In this document: positions 23,136-28,154 of the stretch, one piece after another
Layout of the letters: every line of letters starts with the position of its first letter
How positions within the stretch are numbered: position 1 is the stretch's first letter
Translations under genes and position numbers: made by a program
Assembly (NCBI GenBank): GCA_038133505.1
Contig: JAYPTI010000021.1
Span: forward strand, 1-28,154
Direction of reading: 5' to 3'
Length of the DNA stretch: 28,154 bases
Source: JAYQUR01 sp038133505
Lineage (GTDB): Bacteria > Pseudomonadota > Alphaproteobacteria > MPNO01 > UBA830
The notes under the pieces: model-generated
Told to the model about the DNA's origin: nothing
What the model saw: only the letters and a program-made list of their open reading frames with translations
Database searches by the model: none

Positions 23136-23588
23136 CTATTTCAGGCCGTCGAGATCCGCCAGCACCTGCGCGGGATGATCGGCCGGCGTCACCGCGTCAT
23201 AGGACGCCGCGACCGAGCCATCGGGCCCGATCAGCACCGACTTCCGGGGCGAGCGCGGGCTGTCGGCGTCGGACACGCCGTAGGCGATCGACACCGCGCC
23301 GTCCGCGTCGCTCAACAGATCGTAGGGAAAACCGAATTTGGTTCGAAATGCGCCGTTGTCGGCGGGGCTGTCGTAGCTGACGCCGACGACCGCGCAGTTT
23401 CTGTTCTCGAAGTCCTGGATTCGATCACGGAACCCGTTGCCTTCGATCGTTCAGCCGGGGGTGTCGGCTTTGGGATACCACCACAACAGGACGTAACGGC
23501 CGGCGAAGTCGTCCTTCTTCACCGCCGAACCGTCCTGGTTGGGGAGGCTGAAATCGGGCGCCGCGGCGCCACTGGCGATCAGGGCCAT
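23136..23588 (-). CDS. bcp: Selenocysteine peroxiredoxin, Bcp/PrxQ family (in-frame TGA at the catalytic position)
   Basis: Thiol peroxidase-type protein of 150 residues, reducing peroxides. Reading from ATG 23588 (GGAG seven bases upstream) gives APDFSLPNQDG, the FAGRYVLLWWYPKADTPG active-site strand, then TGA at residue 46 (23453-23451). The same frame continues TIEGNGFRD, AVVGVSYDSP, FPYDLLSDADG, SPRKSVLIGPDG and stops with TAG at 23136. In Bcp the residue after TPG is the peroxidatic Cys, so TGA stands exactly where Cys should be. No other frame damage is present. A SECIS-like hairpin follows immediately. The resolving Cys of E. coli Bcp (position 50) is Asn51; Cys65 is the only cysteine. 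Alternative: a nonsense mutation or sequencing error (TGC to TGA). Confidence 0.85.
23422..23449 (-). promoter_or_regulatory. Candidate bacterial SECIS element
   Basis: On the mRNA the hairpin starts one base after the UGA. Its lower stem is CGAUC/GAUCG and its upper stem ACGG/CCGU, with a triloop GUU. A 7-base bulge sits on the 5' side and the 3' strand is continuous. The loop begins 18 bases after the UGA with a G followed by U, as in known SelB-binding hairpins (E. coli fdhF has its GGUC loop at a similar distance). It lies within coding sequence, as bacterial SECIS elements do. Confidence 0.65.
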
Positions 23589-23615
23589 TCAGTTTCTCCG
23601 TAGGGTCAGGAATCA

Positions 23616-23642
23616 GGACCGGTCCAGCATGGACTCCGGTCC
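23616..23642 (-). terminator. Strong hairpin between the zinc-ribbon and peroxiredoxin genes
   Basis: GGACCGG/CCGGTCC encloses TCCA/TGGA with loop GCA and a 2-base bulge, 11 bp in all. It lies about 18 bases after the zinc-ribbon stop and 27 bases before the peroxiredoxin start. It is most simply the terminator of the upstream gene. Being so close to the peroxiredoxin start, it may instead belong to that mRNA's leader. Confidence 0.55.
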
Positions 23643-23660
23643 GCGAATACGCGCGCGTCC

Positions 23661-23837
23661 CTACACGAAATCGGGCTCGCTGCGCTTGCGGCACCTGAGG
23701 CAGAGACGGTTGTGCCAGCCTTCGCTGTGGAAGACCTCGCCGCACGACATGCATTTCCGGTCGGAAGGCACATTGTGAGGCGCACGATAATCGGCGAGTT
23801 CGTCGTTCTCGAGAATTTCGGTTTCTGACTCAGTCAT
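23661..23837 (-). CDS. Small zinc-ribbon protein of unknown function
   Basis: A 58-residue protein with an acidic N-terminus (MTESETEILENDELADY) and a C-terminal four-cysteine site: CMSC and CLRC separated by 14 residues, a zinc-ribbon or zinc-finger spacing. There are His and Trp residues between them (FHSEGWHNRLC). The ATG at 23837 is preceded by a weak CGGGAC site. The frame is open further upstream to 24011, but that part is compositionally unlike the protein and not chosen. It may bind nucleic acid or protein; there is no firm family name. Confidence 0.7.
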   Translation of the reverse strand: MTESETEILENDELADYRAPHNVPSDRKCMSCGEVFHSEGWHNRLCLRCRKRSEPDFV

Positions 23838-24137
23838 GTATGTGTCCCGTTTTTTTGGTACCGACGATCGGTCGGCACTCCCATCCACACAGTTCCTGCG
23901 CTCTCTTTTGGCTCGCGCTTCCTCCCTCGGCGGAGCAGGCCCACCGTCGCGCGTGCGGAGCGTCAAAGATAGATAGAGCGCCTTTGCCGCCAAGTACATC
24001 TCTATTTTCAAGAAATGGTTTTCGCGCCCGCGGGGAGACGACCGGGATGCCGGAATCGGCGTTTTTTAACCGGATCTAAAGAAGCTCCTCCTATCTGTTC
24101 TCGCCTTGGTTGTATCTACCGCTGGAGCGCTCCGCAC
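23838..24137. other. 300-base intergenic region between zinc-ribbon and chemoreceptor genes
   Basis: No protein gene is seen. It should hold the divergent promoters of its two neighbours. It contains a near-palindrome CCGACGATCGGTCGG (23861-23875) just upstream of the zinc-ribbon start, an AT-rich stretch (about 23965-24020), and a plus-strand intrinsic terminator at 24047-24067 that has no visible gene to terminate. Confidence 0.5.
24047..24067 (+). terminator. Intrinsic terminator with T tract, 71 bases before the chemoreceptor start
   Basis: ATGCCG pairs with CGGCGT (one wobble) around the loop GAAT and runs directly into six Ts. It is the only hairpin in the window with a proper T tract. 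There is no coding region upstream on this strand, so it would end either a small RNA or an attenuated leader transcript. Confidence 0.6.
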
Positions 24138-26415
24138 ATGTCGGAATACACGCAGAAACCCGGCCGCCCCCGATTCCCGGCAGTCCGCCTGCCGTCGGCC
24201 GGCATGACCTTCAAGCTTACCGCGATGGTGACGTGCTCGGTCCTGATTACATGCCTAGCCGTGGGCGTCCCCGGTTACTTTTCCGCGGGCAAGCACCTGG
24301 AAAAGGAGGCGAGCCAGCGCCTCGACGCCCTTGCCACCGCACGGGCGAACGCCATCGCGACGTATCTCGGCTCCATCCGGGAGGACGTGACCGCGCTCGC
24401 GATCTCCGCGAACGCGAGCGACGCGGCCCTGATGTTCGCCTCGTCGTGGGAATCGCTGGACGGCAAACCCGTCGAGGTCCTCCAGAAAGCCTATATCGCC
24501 GGCAACCCGCATCCGCCCGAAAAACGCCATCTGCTCGACACGGCCGACGACGAGACGGAATACAGCGACGTCCACCGGCAGAATCACAAATTCTTCCGCC
24601 GCATCGTCGAGGAACGCGGCTACCAGGACATCTTCATCTTCGACCCGGCCGGCAACCTGATCTACAGCGTGTTCAAGAAGGACGATTTCGCGACGAACAT
24701 GAAGACCGGCAAGTGGAAGGATACCGGTCTGGCCGAAGCGTTCCGCAAGGCGGCCGAAACCCCCAAACAGGGTGCGCTCCACTTCGTCGATTTCCGGCCC
24801 TACGCGCCAAGCGCCGGCGCGCCGGCCGGCTTCATTTCCGCGCCGATGATCAACGCGCGCAAGGAACTGATGGGCGTCATCGCGATCCAGATGCCGATCG
24901 ACAGGCTCAACGCGATCATGGACGACTACGCCGGACTCGGAGAGACGGGTGAAGCCGTCATCGTCGGCGCGGACTTCCTCGCGCGCAACGACACGCGACA
25001 CAACGGCGACGCCATCCTGAAACGCAGGATCGAGTCCGAGCCGGTCAGGCGCGCGCTGGCGGGCGAATCCGGCGTCGCGCACGCCGGCACGGCGTCGGGC
25101 GGCAAGATCCTCGCCGCCTTCCTGCCGCTGACGTTCGAAGGCACGACCTATGCGCTGGTCATGGGCGTGGACCGGAACGAGGTCCTCGCGCCGACCCTAG
25201 ACATGCGAAACGAAATGATCCTCATCGGTCTCGTCGCGGTCGGCGTGCTTGCCGTTCTCGCCTTTGTCGCGGCGCGCGGCTTCACGACCCCGATCGTGCG
25301 CATGACCGGCGCGATGGAAGCGCTCGCCGACGGAGACAAGACCGTCGACGTACCGGGGCGTTCCCGCGGCGACGAGATCGGCAAGATCGCGGCGGCCGTC
25401 CAGCACTTCAAGGACAAGCTGATCGAAAACGAACGGCTTCAGGCGGAGCGGATCGAGACCGAACGCAAATCGGCAGTGGCCGAACAGGAAGCGGAAGCGT
25501 CGAGGCGGGCGGCGGACGAACGCGCCGAAGCCGAGCGGCGGGAACTGGAGGCGGAATCCGAACGCCAGCGGCGCCGGGAGCTGCTTGCCCTCGCGGAATC
25601 TTTCGAACAGGGCTTGGGATCGGTCATCGATGCGCTGCACGGCTCGGCCGTGAATCTCCAGGAGGCCGCCGGCACCATGAACGACGCGGTACAGGACGCG
25701 TCCGAGAAGACCGCCGCGGTCGCCGCGGCATCGGACCAGGCCAGCGCGAACGTCCAGACGGTCGCGTCGGCCGCGGAAGAACTGTCCGCGTCGGTACAGG
25801 AGATCGGCCGCCAGGTCACGGAAAGCGCCCGTATCGCGGCGGCGGCGGCGGAAGAGGCGGAACGCACCAACGGGGAAGTGAAGGGTCTTGCCGATGCCGC
25901 CAGCCGGATCGGCGAGGTGATCGGGCTCATCAACGATATCGCCAGCCAGACCAACCTGCTGGCGCTCAACGCCACCATCGAGGCGGCGCGGGCGGGAAGC
26001 CGGAGAGGGATTCGCCGTCGTCGCCACCGAGGTCAAGAGCCTCGCCGACCAGACCGCCCGGGCGACCGAGGAAATCTCGCAGCAGATCGCCGAGATCCAG
26101 GGGGCGACGAACGCCGCCGTCGAGGCGATCGGGGGGATCAGCGGCACGATCGCCAACATCAACGACATCTCGTCGTCGATCGCGTCCGCCGTCGAACAGC
26201 AGGGCGCGTCAACCAACGAGATCGCGCTGAACGTCCAGCACGCGGCGGCGGGAACGCAGGAAGTCTCGAGCAATATCGGCTCGGTCGCCGACGCGACGGG
26301 CAAGACCGGCATGTCCGCGGGCCACGTGGCCATCGCCTCGCAGAAGCTGTTCGATCAGGCCCAGACGCTGCGGGGCGAAGTCGACCGCATCCTGGAGAAG
26401 ATCCGCGCTGCCTAG
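24138..26415 (+). pseudogene. Methyl-accepting chemotaxis protein, frameshifted in the signalling tip
   Basis: Transmembrane chemoreceptor of about 760 residues if repaired. TM1 is about 24-46. A large periplasmic sensor to about 355 resembles a Cache-type ligand domain (FIFDPAGNLIYSVFKKDDF, FISAPMINARKELMGVIAIQ). TM2 is about 360-381, HAMP 383-435, then a long charged coiled coil and the MCP signalling domain. The tip reads INDIASQTNLLALNATIEAARA, where the frame breaks after codon 619 (25994). The expected GEAGEGFAVVATEVKSLADQ continues in the next frame from 25996 to the TAG at 26413-26415. The Gly codon appears to have lost two bases. As written, the product would lack half of the CheA/CheW contact region. 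It may be a true mutation or a sequencing error in a G-run. Confidence 0.88.
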
Positions 26416-26425
26416 TCTCGGCGGA

Positions 26426-26848
26426 TCAGAAGGATTTCGTGCCGGGGATCGCCGCGATCGCCGCGGCGGCGACCTGCCGGTCCTGCTCGCCGGTGCCCGA
26501 GCCGACGCCGACGCCGCCGATGCAGTGACCGTCGACCACGATGGGAAGGCCGCCGGGCAGGTTGATCCGCTGGCCGTCGGTGCCGATGGCGAGTTTCAAG
26601 TCGATCCCCGCCTCGAGGCCGCCCGTCGGCTGGCCGTAGCACGCCGCCGTCCGCGCCTTGCGCAGCGAGGTCTCGAGCGACATGTGGAACGCGCCGTCCA
26701 TCCGCACGAACGCAAGCAGATGACCGCCCGCGTCCACGATCGATATGCATTGCGGCTGGCCCATGTCCTCCGCCTTGGCGATCCCGGCCTGGAGCGCCTT
26801 GACGGCGCCTTCGTGCGTGAGTTTGAGAGACGGTGTCGTTTCGGCCAT
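26426..26848 (-). CDS. HbpS/GlcG-family (heme-binding-like) protein
   Basis: A 140-residue single-domain protein of the GlcG/HbpS family. Visible blocks are ISIVDAGGHLLAFVRMDGA, SLRKARTAACYGQPT, INLPGGLPIVVDGHCIGGVGVGSGTGEQD and VAAAAIAAI. HbpS of Streptomyces binds heme and senses redox stress. GlcG is found in glycolate loci; the function of most members is unknown. No secretion signal is seen with the ATG at 26848; the longer frame to 27016 adds unrelated sequence overlapping the L,D-transpeptidase gene. It is convergent with the chemoreceptor, 10 bases apart. Confidence 0.87.
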   Translation of the reverse strand: MAETTPSLKLTHEGAVKALQAGIAKAEDMGQPQCISIVDAGGHLLAFVRMDGAFHMSLETSLRKARTAACYGQPTGGLEAGIDLKLAIGTDGQRINLPGGLPIVVDGHCIGGVGVGSGTGEQDRQVAAAAIAAIPGTKSF

Positions 26849-27009
26849 TGCGGCGGTTCCCGTTCGGTTGGTTTCGCAGGCCGGCAGTGTTCCAGCGGAA
26901 GCGGGACGATGCAAGCGGCGGGCGCGGCCCTTGTTCGGGAATTGACAGGGCGGCGATTCCTGACCGAAGCTTCCGGGACGGGGGAATTCAGAGGAAGTCG
27001 GGGGCTGCG

Positions 27010-27612
27010 ATGACACGGGCGATCCGGACGACAGCGGTCCTCGCGCTCTGGGCGTTTCTATCGGCAGGTGGCGCTGTCGCCGCGCCTGACTGGAACGCTG
27101 GCCCGCTCATCGAAAAGGGCCTGCGGGCCGAAACGCTGCAGAAGGCCCTTTCCGCCTATCGCGCCGCCGGCGACCGCGTCGGCAATACGCGGATCGTCGC
27201 GATCATCGATTACGGAATCCATTCCTCGAAGCCCCGGCTTTTCCTGATCGATACCGAGCGCGGAACGCAGGAAGCGCTGCTGGTCTCGCACGGGCGCGGC
27301 TCGGACCCCGATCACGACGGCTGGGCCGACCGCTTCTCGAATGTCGAAGGCTCGAAGATGAGTTCTCTCGGCGCCTACCTCACCCGCAACCTATATTACG
27401 GCAAGCACGGCATGTCGCTTCGCCTCGTCGGGCTGGAGGCGTCCAACGACCGGGCGCTCGAGCGCGCCATCGTCATGCACGGGGCGGATTACGTTGCGCC
27501 CGGTCTCGCGAAGATGGGGCGCAGCTGGGGATGCCCGGCGATCCAGCGGCGCCATGTCGCGCGGCTGCTGCCGAAGCTCGCGGGCGGCGCCTTCCTCTAT
27601 ATCGCGCGCTGA
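27010..27612 (+). CDS. L,D-transpeptidase (YkuD_2-type murein catalytic domain) family protein
   Basis: A secreted 200-residue protein with a signal peptide (to about residue 24, ending GGAVAA). The catalytic signature is complete: IVMHGADYV with His157 and GRSWGCPAI with nucleophile Cys175, the HG...S-x-GC pattern of L,D-transpeptidases. The preceding VAIIDYGIHSSKPRLFLIDTERG fits the murein L,D-transpeptidase catalytic domain family found in proteobacteria. It should cross-link or attach proteins to peptidoglycan in the periplasm. The start is ATG 27010 with AGGAAG upstream. It is convergent with the MFS gene, separated by one base. Confidence 0.88.
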   Translation: MTRAIRTTAVLALWAFLSAGGAVAAPDWNAGPLIEKGLRAETLQKALSAYRAAGDRVGNTRIVAIIDYGIHSSKPRLFLIDTERGTQEALLVSHGRGSDPDHDGWADRFSNVEGSKMSSLGAYLTRNLYYGKHGMSLRLVGLEASNDRALERAIVMHGADYVAPGLAKMGRSWGCPAIQRRHVARLLPKLAGGAFLYIAR

Positions 27613-27613
27613 G

Positions 27614-28154
27614 TCAGGCGGGCGCGGTCCGAGCGCCGCGATCGCGCGACCGGAACAGGATCAGGCACATGATCGAGACGTTTAGGACGTTCCAGGCGAT
27701 GCCGTTCAGGAAGGCCGCGCGGTAGGACCCGGTAACGTCGAAAATCCAGCCCGAGATCCAGCCGCCGAACGCCATGCCGACCAGCGTCATCATGATCAGG
27801 ATACCGACCCGTTCGGCGGCGATGCGCGCCGGCATGTATTCCCGGACGATGATCGCGTAGCTCGGCACGATGCCGCCCTGCGCGAGGCCGAACATCAGCG
27901 AAATCACGTAGAGCGACATCAGCCCGTCGAACGGCAGGTAGAACAGCAGCGCGAGGCCCTGCAGCACCGAGCCGAGCAGCAGCGTCTTCACGCCGCCGAT
28001 ATAGTCGGCGACGAACCCCGACGCGATACGGCTGACCGCGCCGCCGGCCAGCATCAGCGCCAGCATTTCGGCCCCGCGGGCGACGCCGTACCCGAGATCG
28101 CTGCAATAGGCGACGATGTGGACCTGGGGCATCGACATGGCAACGCAGCACGAG
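27614..28154 (-). CDS. MFS transporter, C-terminal part (N-terminus beyond window)
   Basis: Only the last 179 residues are present; the frame is open to the window end (CCVAMSMPQVHIVAYC), so the gene begins outside. It has five or six hydrophobic segments. It contains the second-half MFS loop GFVADYIGGVKTLLLG (about 62 residues in from the window edge) and GMAFGGWISGWIFDVTGSYRAAFLNGIAWN, which resembles oxalate/formate-antiporter-like or monocarboxylate MFS permeases. The PQVHIVAYCSDLGYG segment at TM7 also fits that group. The substrate is not assignable. Confidence 0.9.
   Translation of the reverse strand, partial: SCCVAMSMPQVHIVAYCSDLGYGVARGAEMLALMLAGGAVSRIASGFVADYIGGVKTLLLGSVLQGLALLFYLPFDGLMSLYVISLMFGLAQGGIVPSYAIIVREYMPARIAAERVGILIMMTLVGMAFGGWISGWIFDVTGSYRAAFLNGIAWNVLNVSIMCLILFRSRDRGARTAPA

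Noticed and set aside
23837..24011. N-terminal extension of the zinc-ribbon gene to 24011
   Set aside because: The extra 58 codons are unlike the acidic protein start and cover an AT-rich promoter-like region. The ATG at 23837 begins the compact domain.
24015..24137. Upstream start for the chemoreceptor at 24015
   Set aside because: The added segment runs through an intrinsic terminator and gives a Cys/Arg-rich tail with no membrane helix. ATG 24138 fits the receptor layout.
1..28154. Search for CRISPR arrays, insertion sequences, integrases, att sites, phage genes and toxin-antitoxin pairs
   Set aside because: No direct-repeat arrays, transposase motifs or terminal inverted repeats were seen. 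The window looks like ordinary chromosome.

Overview
The window (28,154 bases) is uniformly GC-rich and gene-dense. Its content points to an alphaproteobacterium, probably of the Rhodospirillales type or a relative: an IalB-family secreted protein, a YggT-DUF167-FolD cluster, an NnrU-family membrane protein, a TRAP-type binding protein, a BLUF protein and an FNR-type operator. The genus cannot be named from sequence alone. Most of the window is ordinary chromosome, with no phage, insertion sequence, CRISPR or plasmid genes. It opens inside an efflux adaptor gene and closes inside an MFS gene, so both end genes are partial.

Layout. 1-4214: RND efflux adaptor and pump, ending in a hairpin terminator. 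4269-6284: Sir2 deacylase convergent with a SAM methyltransferase. 6342-9200: SPOUT RNA methyltransferase, IalB-like secreted protein, BLUF protein, MFS transporter. 9277-14212: orphan TRAP binding protein, rlmN, a four-helix membrane protein, argG, EamA exporter. 14209-16495 (minus strand): yggT, DUF167, folD and an NnrU-like gene whose best start is CTG. 16678-16753: tRNA-Ala(CGC) with a good promoter. 16809-21365: ArsI-like lyase, GNAT, a 3' remnant of a BoxA-like reductase, LLM flavin monooxygenase, extradiol-type VOC dioxygenase and PPOX flavoprotein. 21391-23053: a broken beta-CASP hydrolase gene, then mntP. 23136-23837: a Bcp peroxiredoxin and a small zinc-ribbon protein. 24138-26415: a frameshifted chemoreceptor. 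26426-28154: HbpS/GlcG-like protein, L,D-transpeptidase, partial MFS transporter.

The strongest discovery is the peroxiredoxin at 23136-23588. Its catalytic cysteine codon is an in-frame TGA inside an otherwise intact TPG-x-T active site, followed by a hairpin with the geometry of a bacterial SECIS element. I read it as a selenocysteine peroxiredoxin, which ordinary gene callers would miss or split. Second is a perfect FNR-type palindrome (TTGAT-N4-ATCAA) lying on the -35 region of a predicted promoter of the LLM monooxygenase, between it and a divergent ring-cleavage-type dioxygenase. This suggests oxygen control of a small oxidative gene pair.

Other notable points are a BLUF domain whose photocycle glutamine is arginine, several genes whose -10 element sits 6-8 bases before the ATG (likely leaderless mRNAs), and three broken genes between 18 and 26.4 kb. 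The broken genes mean assembly or sequencing error must be kept in mind, including for the TGA.
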